DNA from: Chitinophagales bacterium
Lineage (GTDB): Bacteria > Bacteroidota > Bacteroidia > Chitinophagales > LD1
Length of the DNA stretch: 64,000 bases
NCBI GenBank assembly: GCA_026129525.1
Contig: JAHCHW010000007.1
Location: 196,561 to 260,560, forward strand
Direction of reading: 5' to 3'
Shown here: positions 38,665 through 47,157 of the stretch, one piece after another
Layout of the letters: each line of letters begins with the position of its first letter
Position numbering within the stretch: position 1 is the stretch's first letter
Program-made: the position numbers and the translations under genes
Notes under the pieces: generated by a model
Told to the model about the DNA's origin: nothing
Database searches by the model: none
What the model saw: only the letters and a program-made list of their open reading frames with translations

Positions 38665-40113
38665 ATGCTCAAAGCTTTATTAACAGGCTTATCATTGTTT
38701 GTTTATGTGCTCTCCGCCAAAGCAAATACCACCTGCCTGCAAGACCCCTACTGGAAACCACAGCGGATTGTACTGGCAGTGTACGGTAACGATTGCGTAA
38801 ACTGCTACATAGCGCTTGCTAAAACCTACAGCCTTTTAAAACAAAAACATGCAGTAACTTTTGTTTATGGTGAAGTGCCTATTCGCTTAGCCGATACATT
38901 TACTTACGAAAAACTGGGAACCCTTAACAAAGGCGATACCATCATAAAAAACACCGATTTTTTCAACTGCATAAACCCCGGCATCACCTCTGCTCTTATA
39001 CTCATAGAAAACCACCGCATACAAACCAGATGGAGCCTAAAAAACATCACCCACGAAACCATCCATGAACTAACCAATCATAAAGCGGTAATTATTGACT
39101 CTTTAGATATTACATCCTATGCCGGAAACAACGCTTCGGGTATAAACATTACCGGCAACAGCCTATACATTACCAACGATTTGAAAGCAACTACCTACCA
39201 ATTAACCCTCACCAATAAATCTGTCATAAACACCTACCACTTCAAAAACCTCGAAGACTCCTTCCCGCTTTTAATCCAACACAACGTTAACCTCAGCGAG
39301 CAAGAAAAACAAATAAACATTCGCGATTATACCTCCATCAAACAACTTGTGGGCAGCGGCATTTCCGTATCGGTGCCCTACTTTACCGAAACCGGTATGT
39401 ATGTGCCGCTTACCGTGCGTATAAAAAAAGCAATTATGCGTAATGGCGATACGCTTAACGCTATTATGCCATCGCAGTATTTGGTAAAACTGAACAACGA
39501 CTTATCTTTTCGCGCTGTTTACTCATTTCCGTATCAGGTAGAAGGTCATCCCAATTTGTATAATATAACCGAAGGCGGGTATGTAAAGAACGATACGTTC
39601 TATTCACTTTGTAACTCAGCCAACAACGATTCACTCCTTGTAGTCTATTCTTTAAAGCAATCTCCTCCGGCTCTTGTAAAAGTGTATAACCTTTCATACC
39701 CAACATATTTCCCCTTAAAAAATCCGGCTACAGGAAACCCTATGCGATACTTAGGCCTGTTTACTACCATAGATAACAAAACCTATTTCATGTTTAACGT
39801 AGCCCCCGTCATATACAATATAACATCCGATTCACTTACCCTTAAAGAACTTCTAAACGAAGAACTATTCAGCAATGGAAAACCACTTTGCTGGATAGAC
39901 CGATTTATTCAAACCTCCGACAAAGCAGTTATGTTTCTTTCAATTAAAAACGAAGGAGTGTATGCCCACTATTACAACCTGCCCGAGTTAACCCCCACCG
40001 ACATACGAAAAATTGCAGATGATGGAACAAATGTTGTTGGAGTATTAAACAATAAAGTGTATTACACCCGGTTTACTGACGATAAAGTATGGCTATATGC
40101 GGCAAGTTTTTGA
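38665..40113 (+). CDS. Secreted protein with thioredoxin-like CVNC motif and probable beta-propeller
   Basis: 482 residues. Signal peptide to about 20. Residues about 32-140 resemble a thioredoxin-like start (RIVLAVYGNDCVNCYIALAK, Cys44/Cys47). From about 150 there are repeated beta-strand patterns (GINITGNSLYITNDL, YNITEGGYVKNDTFYSL, YLGLFTTIDNKTYFMFNV, VVGVLNNKVYYTRF) consistent with a six-bladed propeller. The combination is not one I can name. Periplasmic or surface; a redox or sensor role is possible. Copy 2 of the leader element follows. Confidence 0.65.
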   Translation: MLKALLTGLSLFVYVLSAKANTTCLQDPYWKPQRIVLAVYGNDCVNCYIALAKTYSLLKQKHAVTFVYGEVPIRLADTFTYEKLGTLNKGDTIIKNTDFFNCINPGITSALILIENHRIQTRWSLKNITHETIHELTNHKAVIIDSLDITSYAGNNASGINITGNSLYITNDLKATTYQLTLTNKSVINTYHFKNLEDSFPLLIQHNVNLSEQEKQINIRDYTSIKQLVGSGISVSVPYFTETGMYVPLTVRIKKAIMRNGDTLNAIMPSQYLVKLNNDLSFRAVYSFPYQVEGHPNLYNITEGGYVKNDTFYSLCNSANNDSLLVVYSLKQSPPALVKVYNLSYPTYFPLKNPATGNPMRYLGLFTTIDNKTYFMFNVAPVIYNITSDSLTLKELLNEELFSNGKPLCWIDRFIQTSDKAVMFLSIKNEGVYAHYYNLPELTPTDIRKIADDGTNVVGVLNNKVYYTRFTDDKVWLYAASF

Positions 40114-40234
40114 TTTAACCATGGTCGTGTTATTCTCAACTACACCAACCAAAACAAAATGACTGATAACCATACCAACCATGAGAAATTTATGAGCGAG
40201 GCAACTCCCTCTCCGCTTGCAGAGAGGGCAGGGG
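40114..40234. repeat. Spacer with REP-like hairpin
   Basis: Contains CCCTCTCCGC (40207-40216) TT GCAGAGAGGG (40219-40228; one mismatch), preceded by GAGCGAGGCAACT and followed by CAGGGGTGAAG, the same arrangement as at 42248-42300. No gene. Confidence 0.7.
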
Positions 40235-40510
40235 TGAAGAAAAAACAAAGGCAAAAAAAGAGCGGGCTTGCACACCCGCTCTTGCTTAAGCCATAACGCG
40301 AATTATAAACCAAGCGGTGCAAAAATGAAAAAACAAATGGTATGCGCAGCCGCAAAGCGAAAGCGGCATACCGGTAAGTTGCCCTCCAAAACACGGGCAA
40401 GGGCTAAAAAAAATCCAACACGGTGCCCTTTACAATAACCGCGTTGGCGCAGTTGCCCGCTCGCCCCGCCTTACGGTGGGTAATGCGAAAAGAGCGGGAG
40501 GATTAAAATT
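40235..40510 (+). repeat. About 250-bp duplicated leader element, copy 2
   Basis: Nearly identical to 37700-37955. Differences: a few substitutions, A8 instead of A9 near 40406-40413, and about 25 extra bases near the 3' end that form CCCGCTC ... GAGCGGG with an inner CCCGCC TTAC GGTGGG stem. The element ends GAGCGGGAGGATTAAAA, 13 bases before the ATG at 40518, so it supplies the 5' leader of this lipoprotein gene. Confidence 0.8.
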
Positions 40511-40517
40511 TAGGACA

Positions 40518-41462
40518 ATGAGAACTATACTATGTTCAGTTTTATTACTAACTATCCTGATATTCAGTTGCAATAAGCGCTATGATTTAATAACCAATGA
40601 ATCTAATGACCACTTACTGATAACTCTGAAACAGATAAACAGTAAGTACTATAACTCCAAATCTGCCGAAAAACACACACGCCAACTGGGAACTTTCTAT
40701 GGGTTAATGACAGATATATTCACAGGTTGCGGAGCAGCATCATTAACTGCCGCTTCTGGTCCTGGAGCTGTAGCTTTTGGAGTAGCTGTTGGTACTTACT
40801 TCTCGTCTATGTGTAGAGCCAATGGCAATTTTACAACTGACGACCCATGTCAAAACCAAACCGTTCAATATTTATATGATGGCACACCAGCCTATGATAT
40901 TTTGATTGGACAAACCTATTGGGATATATATACCAATACCGAGTACCAGTTCCAATATGCAAACAATTTTGACGACTGTGGCATTTTTCACAATCTAGTA
41001 ATCAAGCAAGGCGAATGCACAACTATTTTTCAAAACGGAAACGCAGCAATGTATGATTCAATTGTACAGTTAATTACGCTTCTTGATAATTCTGTGCCTT
41101 CGTTAAATCTGTCTGATACATTTTTGATTGTATATCGCTCAACAGTTTTGTCCATTGCGGAAGACTTTGAAAGTTTAAACCCAACTGACTCTAACTATCG
41201 TGCAAACCTAACTTCCTTACTTCAAACAGCAGGTTTATATGGCAATAATCGCGTTTACACCATTCTAAACACTTACATTGATGGAATAGAAGGCATAGGA
41301 ATGTCAGAGTATCAGAATTTTTCAGATTATCATAAAGACTTTGTGATTGCCATTCAAAATTCAACTCAGCTAACTACCGATCAGAAAAACGCCATATACT
41401 CCATATTGGCATTAGGTAAATTCAGCTATTTTTTTTGGAGTTATGCTTCACAAAACAATTAA
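40518..41462 (+). CDS. Lipoprotein of unknown function
   Basis: 314 residues from the ATG at 40518; MRTILCSVLLLTILIFSC is a lipoprotein signal with Cys18, while upstream start 40476 lies within the repeat. A helical segment (LITLKQINSKYYNSKSAEKH) is followed by a hydrophobic Gly/Ala stretch (ASLTAASGPGAVAFGVAVG) and a mixed domain with four further Cys. Codon use and lower GC content than the flanking core genes suggest an accessory origin. Not recognised. The next gene starts 4 bases after the stop. Confidence 0.65.
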   Translation: MRTILCSVLLLTILIFSCNKRYDLITNESNDHLLITLKQINSKYYNSKSAEKHTRQLGTFYGLMTDIFTGCGAASLTAASGPGAVAFGVAVGTYFSSMCRANGNFTTDDPCQNQTVQYLYDGTPAYDILIGQTYWDIYTNTEYQFQYANNFDDCGIFHNLVIKQGECTTIFQNGNAAMYDSIVQLITLLDNSVPSLNLSDTFLIVYRSTVLSIAEDFESLNPTDSNYRANLTSLLQTAGLYGNNRVYTILNTYIDGIEGIGMSEYQNFSDYHKDFVIAIQNSTQLTTDQKNAIYSILALGKFSYFFWSYASQNN

Positions 41463-41466
41463 AGTT

Positions 41467-41775
41467 ATGAATACCATTAAAACCATTAGAGCCATCCTTT
41501 CAAACGCACTTCCGCCTTTTTTCTTAACAGCGGTTATTTATTTTTTGCTGCGCGATGGGGTAGCCGATAAACTGCGGTTTACCTGCTCGGCAACAATGTT
41601 TGTCGCCTTCATGTATCTTTTAATAAGGCAAGCTATCCTGTTCAGCAAACTCGGATTCTATTGGGCAGTAGTAAAGGAAGAACAAGAAGGAGCAAAGCTA
41701 AGTTGGCAGTATTTAGCATTAACTATCGTCTTTTTCATTGCCCTTAATGCATTGTTTTTCTTTATCCAAACATGA
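41467..41775 (+). CDS. Small inner-membrane protein
   Basis: 102 residues from the ATG at 41467 (MNTIKTIRAIL); an ATG at 41443 would overlap the preceding gene by 20 bases. Three hydrophobic helices: about 10-28 (LPPFFLTAVIYFLL), 40-58 (ATMFVAFMYLLI), 80-100 (ALTIVFFIALNALFFF). Membrane, unknown role; probably co-transcribed with the lipoprotein gene before it. Confidence 0.6.
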   Translation: MNTIKTIRAILSNALPPFFLTAVIYFLLRDGVADKLRFTCSATMFVAFMYLLIRQAILFSKLGFYWAVVKEEQEGAKLSWQYLALTIVFFIALNALFFFIQT

Positions 41776-41779
41776 TACT

Positions 41780-41877
41780 TATGTCGCAGCCGATTCTCTT
41801 TTTGTGAAACTTAAAGGAACCTGCCTGCGAGGCAACTCCCTCTCTGCAAGCGGAGAGGGCCGGGGTGAGGCAAAAAC
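41780..41877 (+). repeat. Duplicated block, copy B, with REP-like hairpin
   Basis: Second copy of 37612-37706. The hairpin is CCCTCTCTGC (41838-41847) AA GCGGAGAGGG (41850-41859), followed by CCGGGGTGAGGCAAAAACAG. Begins directly after the stop of the membrane protein gene. Confidence 0.85.
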
Positions 41878-41951
41878 AGAATAGTTATTCAATAACAACT
41901 TAACCAAACAACAAACAAAACCATATTCAATAACCAATAAACCCCCAAACT

Positions 41952-42203
41952 ATGCGAGTAACCGTTAAACGCCTTTACGACAGCTGCGGCAACGAAACCG
42001 GAGCCATACTGCGCGCCCCCCGTGAGCGCTCAAGCGATTTACACAAAAAGTTAGTGCTCGAAAGCCTGCTTATACAATACAGCGTGGTAAAACTTTACCC
42101 CCACGAGCAACTGAACGTGTATCGCGACACCTATGCCGGAGTGCCCTCTATTACTGTAATAAAAGAAGCAGGAGGACTTATGGAAGAAGATATGGTGTTA
42201 TAA
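41952..42203 (+). CDS. Small protein of unknown function
   Basis: 83 residues, no signal or membrane segment. It begins MRVTVKRLYDSCGNETGAIL and ends KEAGGLMEEDMVL. The composition is that of a real cytoplasmic protein (basic middle RAPRERSSDLHKKLVLESLL), but no family is recognised. The GC content (about 50%) is higher than in the spacer around it. Precedes the kinase gene. Confidence 0.5.
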   Translation: MRVTVKRLYDSCGNETGAILRAPRERSSDLHKKLVLESLLIQYSVVKLYPHEQLNVYRDTYAGVPSITVIKEAGGLMEEDMVL

Positions 42204-42247
42204 TACTATCTGCCAAATGCAGACAAAGAGGAATGAACAAATGAATG

Positions 42248-42300
42248 GATGAGCGAGGCTCTCCCTCTCCGCTTGCGGAGAGGGCTGGGGTGAGGCAAAA
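42248..42300 (+). repeat. REP-like hairpin before the (CAA) tract
   Basis: CCCTCTCCGC (42263-42272) TT GCGGAGAGGG (42275-42284), perfect, then CTGGGGTGAGGCAAAAAAG and a second GGGGTGAGGCAAC (42307-42319), whose CAA runs directly into the microsatellite. Confidence 0.85.
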
Positions 42301-42315
42301 AAGACAGGGGTGAGG

Positions 42316-42369
<54 letters not shown>

Positions 42370-42371
42370 CT

Positions 42372-44078
42372 ATGATAACAACCGATATTAACTACCAAAA
42401 AATTTTCAACGCTGCACCCGGGCTTTACCTTATACTAAAGCCCGACCTTACCATTGCTGCCGTTAACGAAGCCTACCTGAAAGCCACCCTTACCCAGCGC
42501 GAACAAATTACAGGACATTACCTGTTCGATGTTTTTCCCGATAACCCCGATGATAAAACCGCGACCGGAGAACACAACCTGCGCGCCTCGCTTAACTACG
42601 TGCTGCAACACAAACTGCCCCATACCATGGCGGTGCAGAAATACGACATCCGCACCCCCGAAGGCAATTTCGAAGAGCGCTACTGGAGCCCCATTAACAC
42701 CCCCATACTAAATGAAGAAGGCGAAGTGGAACTTATCATTCACCGCGTTGAGGATGTAACGGCTTTTGTAAAAATGAAACAACAAAGTGCCGAGCAAAAA
42801 GAACAAAACCTCGAACTGCAAAATCGCGTAAGCGAAACCGAATGGGAAGTTTACAAGCGCACTGCCGAGGTGCAGCAACTAAACCATCAACTGCTTGCCG
42901 AAGCCGACAAAATGCGTAAGCAGCAAACGGAAATCGCTCAACTGCATACCCTGTTGCAATCCATTATCAGCAACACATCAAACTCTATTTGGGCTATTGA
43001 TACCACCGGAAAATTTCTGCTGCTCAATAAAGTTGCCGTTGCTTACTTTAACAAAACACCCGAAGAGTGCATAGGCAAAACCGTGTACGACCTTGTGCCG
43101 TTTGAGGAAGCCGATGCCGTGCACCGCGAAGACATGGAAATAATGGCATCGGGCAAATTGCGCGATACCGAAAACACCGTTACCATTAACGGAGAGCCGG
43201 TTACTTTTTTGTTTTCGCGTTTTCCGCTGCGCGATGCAGCCGGAAACATTACCGGCTTGTGCGGGGTAGCCACCAACATTACCGAGCGCGTAAACAACGA
43301 ACGAAAAATTACCGAACTCAACAACAGCTTGCAAAAAACTGTTCAGCAACTGGAAGAAGTAAACACCGAAATGAAATCGTTTACCTACTCTGTTTCGCAC
43401 GACCTCCGCGCTCCGCTGCGTGCTATCAGCAGTTTCTCTACCATTATCCGCAATAAATACAGCAACGAACTCACAGCCGACTGCAAACGCCTGTTTGATG
43501 TGGTGGACGAAAACGCCCGCCTTATGTCGCAACTCATTGACGACCTCCTCAATTACTCACGCGTGGGTAGGGCAGCCGTGCAACTTTCCGAAACCGACCT
43601 TACCGATTTAGCGCAACGCGTACTGCTCGAGCTTCGCAATGCTTATACCGAAGTAAAATTCAATGCAATACTTAAGCCTACTCCGAAAATAACCTGCGAT
43701 GGGTTACTGATGAAACAAGTGCTGCAAAATCTGTTGAGCAATGCTGTTAAATACAGCAGCCATTCGGAGCAACCCGTGGTTGAATTCAATTCGTACGCTA
43801 CCGAAACCGAACAGGTTTTTTATGTAAAAGATAATGGTGCCGGATTCGATATGCGCTACTATAATAAACTGTTCGGCATGTTTCAGCGCCTGCATTCCCA
43901 AGCCGAATTTGAAGGAACAGGAGTAGGCTTAGCCATTGTGCAGCGCATTCTGCAAAAGCATGGCGGAAAAATTTGGGCTGAAAGCGAAGTAAACAAAGGA
44001 GCCACATTTTATTTTTCATTACCACATAAACCCAATTATTATGAACAACCGGATAGAAGTACTGTTAGTGGAGGATAA
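42372..44078 (+). CDS. PAS-domain sensor histidine kinase (phytochrome-like class, no membrane segment)
   Basis: 568 residues. PAS/PAC domain 1 at about 6-125 (FNAAPGLYLILKPDLTIAAV), a coiled coil at about 130-195, PAS domain 2 at about 198-310 (SNSIWAIDTTGKFLLLN), a second coiled coil, the HisKA box SVSHDLRAPLRAIS with His343, and HATPase_c with LQNLLSNAVKYSS (N box), DNGAGFDM (G1) and GTGVGLAIVQRI (G2). No transmembrane helix, so cytosolic. Overlaps the response regulator gene by 38 bases, indicating a cognate pair. Translation may be tuned by the (CAA)18 tract. Confidence 0.95.
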   Translation: MITTDINYQKIFNAAPGLYLILKPDLTIAAVNEAYLKATLTQREQITGHYLFDVFPDNPDDKTATGEHNLRASLNYVLQHKLPHTMAVQKYDIRTPEGNFEERYWSPINTPILNEEGEVELIIHRVEDVTAFVKMKQQSAEQKEQNLELQNRVSETEWEVYKRTAEVQQLNHQLLAEADKMRKQQTEIAQLHTLLQSIISNTSNSIWAIDTTGKFLLLNKVAVAYFNKTPEECIGKTVYDLVPFEEADAVHREDMEIMASGKLRDTENTVTINGEPVTFLFSRFPLRDAAGNITGLCGVATNITERVNNERKITELNNSLQKTVQQLEEVNTEMKSFTYSVSHDLRAPLRAISSFSTIIRNKYSNELTADCKRLFDVVDENARLMSQLIDDLLNYSRVGRAAVQLSETDLTDLAQRVLLELRNAYTEVKFNAILKPTPKITCDGLLMKQVLQNLLSNAVKYSSHSEQPVVEFNSYATETEQVFYVKDNGAGFDMRYYNKLFGMFQRLHSQAEFEGTGVGLAIVQRILQKHGGKIWAESEVNKGATFYFSLPHKPNYYEQPDRSTVSGG

Positions 44079-44496
44079 TCCCTACGATGCAGAGTTGAGC
44101 ATTAACTCGCTAAAAGAAAACCATTTAGCAAACGAAATTATGCACGTAACCGATGGAGCCGAAGCGCTTGATTTTATTTACTGCCGCGGTAAGTACGAAG
44201 GGCGCGATAAAGTGCATCCGAAAATAATTCTGCTCGACCTTAAAATGCCCCGCGTGTCGGGCATTGAAGTGTTGGAGCAATTAAAGTCGGATGAAGACAC
44301 AAAATCTATTCCGGTTATTGTGCTCACATCATCCAACCTCGACCCCGATATTGAAGCCTGCTACCGCCTTGGTGTAAACAGTTACATTACCAAACCCATA
44401 GCCTTCGAAGATTTTGCAAAAACGGTTATCAATCTGGGTTTTTATTGGATGCTGGTAAATAAACAGAAGGGAGAAATGCAGGCGAGAAAGTTGTAA
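44041..44496 (+). CDS. Single-domain response regulator (Rcp1-like)
   Basis: 151 residues, a receiver only. Phosphoacceptor Asp66 in ILLDLKMP, acidic pair Glu11/Asp12, switch Thr in IVLTSSN and Lys in ITKPI are present. This Rcp1 group (NPYDAELS near the start) is commonly paired with phytochrome-like kinases. With no output domain it should act by protein interaction or as a phosphate relay. Starts within the kinase gene (38-base overlap), so it is translationally coupled. Confidence 0.95.
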   Translation: MNNRIEVLLVEDNPYDAELSINSLKENHLANEIMHVTDGAEALDFIYCRGKYEGRDKVHPKIILLDLKMPRVSGIEVLEQLKSDEDTKSIPVIVLTSSNLDPDIEACYRLGVNSYITKPIAFEDFAKTVINLGFYWMLVNKQKGEMQARKL

Positions 44497-44512
44497 GAAT
44501 GCAGCTAATGCA

Positions 44513-45283
44513 TTACATCTTCCACAAATCGCCCCACAGGCGTTGTCCACCGTCAATGTAAACGGTTTCGCCTGTTATGTAATTGGCGGCAGGGGAGGAA
44601 AGAAACACGGTTAAGTCGGCTACTTCATCAACCGTGCCTAATCGTTTGGCAGGTACCACATCTTCCATTCCTTTTTTAAACTCTTCGGGATATTGCTCCA
44701 TGCCGCTGCTTTGAATAAAGCCGGGGGCAATGGCATTTACATTAATGTGATACTTGCTCCATTCTACCGCCAGTGTTTTGGTAAGGTTTTCAACGCCAGC
44801 ACGTGCCGCGCCTGTATGCGCCATGCCCGGAAAGCCTCGAAACATTTGCGCGATAATGTTTACAATTACTCCGCTGTTTTGCGGAATAAAAATTTTGTTG
44901 GCAGCAGCGTAGGTTATGTTCCATGTGCCGTTAAGGTTGTTGTTAACCACCGCAGCAAAACCTTTGGGCGAAATGTTTTCGGCTGGGCTGGGGAATTGCC
45001 CGCCTGCATTGTTTATGAGTATGTCTAACTTTCCTTCGTGTTGCAATATATCGGCAACTACTGCTTCGGTTTGCTCGGGCAGGCGAATATCGCATACGGC
45101 ATAGCGGCATTTGCCGAAAGCGTTTAGTTGGTCAGAAGCAACTTTCAGCTTTTCTTCTTTTCGCGAGGAGATAACTACCTCAGCACCTAATTGCAAATAC
45201 TTTTTGGCAATAGCGAAGCCAATACCGCTGCCGCCACCGGTTACTAAAACTGTTTTCCCTTTAAATAAGTCGGATTGAAACAT
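44513..45283 (-). CDS. SDR-family enoyl-CoA/2,4-dienoyl-CoA reductase, PECR-like
   Basis: 256 residues of the short-chain dehydrogenase fold: TGGGSGIG (15-22) binds NADP(H), NNAGG at 91-95, C-terminal YITGETVYIDGGQ. The usual YxxxK is replaced by HTGAA (156-160) in MAHTGAARAGVENLTKTLA, as in PECR/DECR-type acyl-CoA reductases, which do not use the classic Tyr. Substrate is inferred to be an unsaturated acyl-CoA. Neighbours are BKACE and enoyl-CoA hydratase genes on the same strand, so a small acyl-CoA unit is likely. Cytoplasmic. Confidence 0.87.
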   Translation of the reverse strand: MFQSDLFKGKTVLVTGGGSGIGFAIAKKYLQLGAEVVISSRKEEKLKVASDQLNAFGKCRYAVCDIRLPEQTEAVVADILQHEGKLDILINNAGGQFPSPAENISPKGFAAVVNNNLNGTWNITYAAANKIFIPQNSGVIVNIIAQMFRGFPGMAHTGAARAGVENLTKTLAVEWSKYHINVNAIAPGFIQSSGMEQYPEEFKKGMEDVVPAKRLGTVDEVADLTVFLSSPAANYITGETVYIDGGQRLWGDLWKM

Positions 45284-45314
45284 GTTTCGAATTTCTGATT
45301 TAGCGTTCAGTACT

Positions 45315-46166
45315 TTACTTCATTCCAAGTGCGGCACGTGTTTCTTCAATAGTAGAAACTTGTCTGCCCAACATGCGAACCATTTTTGCTGCGGCATCTA
45401 CTAACTCGCCATTGCTTTTTGCCATTTCGCCTTCGGGCAGGTAAAAATTATCTTCCAGCCCAACGCGAATGTTGCCGTCAATAGTAATGGCAGCCGCCAT
45501 CAGTTGCCATTGTTTTCTGCCTATGCCTATTGCCTGCCAGTGCGAACCCGCAGGAACCGAAGCAGCCTGATGCAACAAGTTTTGGGTAGAAATTGGAATA
45601 CCTCCCAACACCCCCATCACAAAACTGAACACATACGGTTTTTGCAGCAGCCCCATATCCATCAGCGGCATGGCATTATTTATATGTCCGTTGTCGAACA
45701 CTTCCATTTCGGGAATGGTGCCCGCTTCCTTCATTTTTTCGAGATAGAATTTTATTTCACCAAATGGATTCTGAAAAACAAAGTCGTGGTAAAACTCCTT
45801 TGTTTTGGGCGAATAAATGGCGTAGTTCATAGAGCCCATGTTAAGTGCTGCCATGTCGGGCTTTAGCGCAGTAATGTGCTGTATGCGCTCTTCTTTCGAT
45901 AAGCCCACCGCGCCTGTACTGTAATTGATAATAACGTTGCCGCAGTGCTTGCGAACCTGCTCGCCAATTTCGCGGTAGGTTTCAATATCGTAAGCGGGCA
46001 AGCCATCGGGCTTGCGTGCGTGAATGTGTAAAATGCTTGCACCGGCTTCAACCGCACGTTTTCCTTCCAAAGCAATTTCTTCGGGTGTGTACGGAATATA
46101 CGGGCACTGCTCTCTGCGGGCTAACACACCGGTTAGGGCGGCAGTTATTACTATCTTTTTTGCCAT
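45315..46166 (-). CDS. Beta-keto acid cleavage enzyme (BKACE/Kce, DUF849)
   Basis: 283 residues of the BKACE TIM barrel. HIHAR (47-51) supplies zinc ligands His47 and His49; EMEVFDNGH and the C-terminal VGLEDNFYLPEG are other family marks. Kce condenses or exchanges a beta-keto acid with acetyl-CoA, giving acetoacetate plus a CoA ester; substrates differ widely between members (3-keto-5-aminohexanoate in lysine fermentation, dehydrocarnitine and others). Here the neighbours are acyl-CoA enzymes, not lysine-fermentation genes. Cytoplasmic. Specificity open. Confidence 0.9.
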   Translation of the reverse strand: MAKKIVITAALTGVLARREQCPYIPYTPEEIALEGKRAVEAGASILHIHARKPDGLPAYDIETYREIGEQVRKHCGNVIINYSTGAVGLSKEERIQHITALKPDMAALNMGSMNYAIYSPKTKEFYHDFVFQNPFGEIKFYLEKMKEAGTIPEMEVFDNGHINNAMPLMDMGLLQKPYVFSFVMGVLGGIPISTQNLLHQAASVPAGSHWQAIGIGRKQWQLMAAAITIDGNIRVGLEDNFYLPEGEMAKSNGELVDAAAKMVRMLGRQVSTIEETRAALGMK

Positions 46167-46274
46167 GCGTTACTTTTATGTTGATGTGCGAATGTGTAAA
46201 CTGTTAACCAATACACGCAATTGCATAAGCGTTGTAATCTCATCTCTTATTACTCATCTCTCATCATTCATTAC

Positions 46275-47090
46275 TCATCCTTTCCAAACCGGTTTTCGTT
46301 TTTCTATAAATGCCTGTAAGCCTTCCGCAGCATCTTCGGTTTGGAGTGCTTCGCCCAGCATTTGTTTTAAATACTTATGGGCATCGGCAGGAGGAACATT
46401 TTTCAGATTATCGAACGCTTCTAAGCCCAGGCGTATGCCCGATGGAGAGTATTGAAACAATTCTTCCACCAATGCATTCACCTCGGCATCTAAGTTTTCT
46501 TTTGCTGTTGCTTTACTTATTAAGCCAATTTTTTCAGCCTCGGCAGCATTAACGGTTTTTGCGCGCATACAAAAATCCAACACCGTTCGCGGAGGCATTA
46601 TCTGCAACATGCTTTGCATTACCTGAAAAGGGAAAAGCCCGCGCTTAACTTCGGGTAAACCAAAAACCGCATCGTTGGCGGCAATTACATGGGTACATCC
46701 GCAAATAATCAGAAAGCCGCCCGCATAAACCGGTGCATGAACTTTCGCAATACAAGGTTTATGTAATGCATTAAACACGTTGCCTATTACAATTTCGGTA
46801 CCCGGGTCGGGAACGGTGGAGTTGGTTTGCTCCGGCTCTCCGGCAAACGATTTTAAATCGGCACCGGCACAAAACACATCGCCTTTGGCAGCAACAACTA
46901 CTGCCCAAATCTCGCGCTTGTAAGCTGCGTATTCCAATGCATACGCTAATTCTTTAAAAAAAACGGGTGTGAGCGCATTTTTCTTTTCAGGGCGGTTAAG
47001 TGTAATGGTAAAGCAGTGGTCTTTCAGTTCGGTTTCAATGTAAGCAAAGGTGTGCTCGTTAAAGTTGTGCAACTGGTCGGCTAAAAACAT
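46275..47090 (-). CDS. Enoyl-CoA hydratase/isomerase family protein
   Basis: 271 residues, crotonase fold. NRPEKKNALTPVF (near 33-45), CAGADLKSFAGE (oxyanion loop) and VYAGGFLIICGCTHVIAANDAVFGLPEVKRGL with a Glu in PEVK as the catalytic-type residue; the first family Glu (GGG/E) is replaced by GGFLII, so activity may be that of an isomerase or a hydratase variant. Cytoplasmic beta-oxidation or related pathway. Same strand as the BKACE and SDR genes, 108 bases upstream. Confidence 0.86.
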   Translation of the reverse strand: MFLADQLHNFNEHTFAYIETELKDHCFTITLNRPEKKNALTPVFFKELAYALEYAAYKREIWAVVVAAKGDVFCAGADLKSFAGEPEQTNSTVPDPGTEIVIGNVFNALHKPCIAKVHAPVYAGGFLIICGCTHVIAANDAVFGLPEVKRGLFPFQVMQSMLQIMPPRTVLDFCMRAKTVNAAEAEKIGLISKATAKENLDAEVNALVEELFQYSPSGIRLGLEAFDNLKNVPPADAHKYLKQMLGEALQTEDAAEGLQAFIEKRKPVWKG

Positions 47091-47157
47091 AAGTACATTT
47101 CTTTTTGCGAATGCGCTAAAGTAAAAAGTTTGAAAACAGCTAACAGCGCGAAAAGGG

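Noticed and set aside
37642..40400. Minus-strand frames MPVFWRATYRYAAFALRL in both leader copies
   Set aside because: Conservation reflects duplication of the DNA; the frames run into unrelated repeat sequence and no coding bias was seen.
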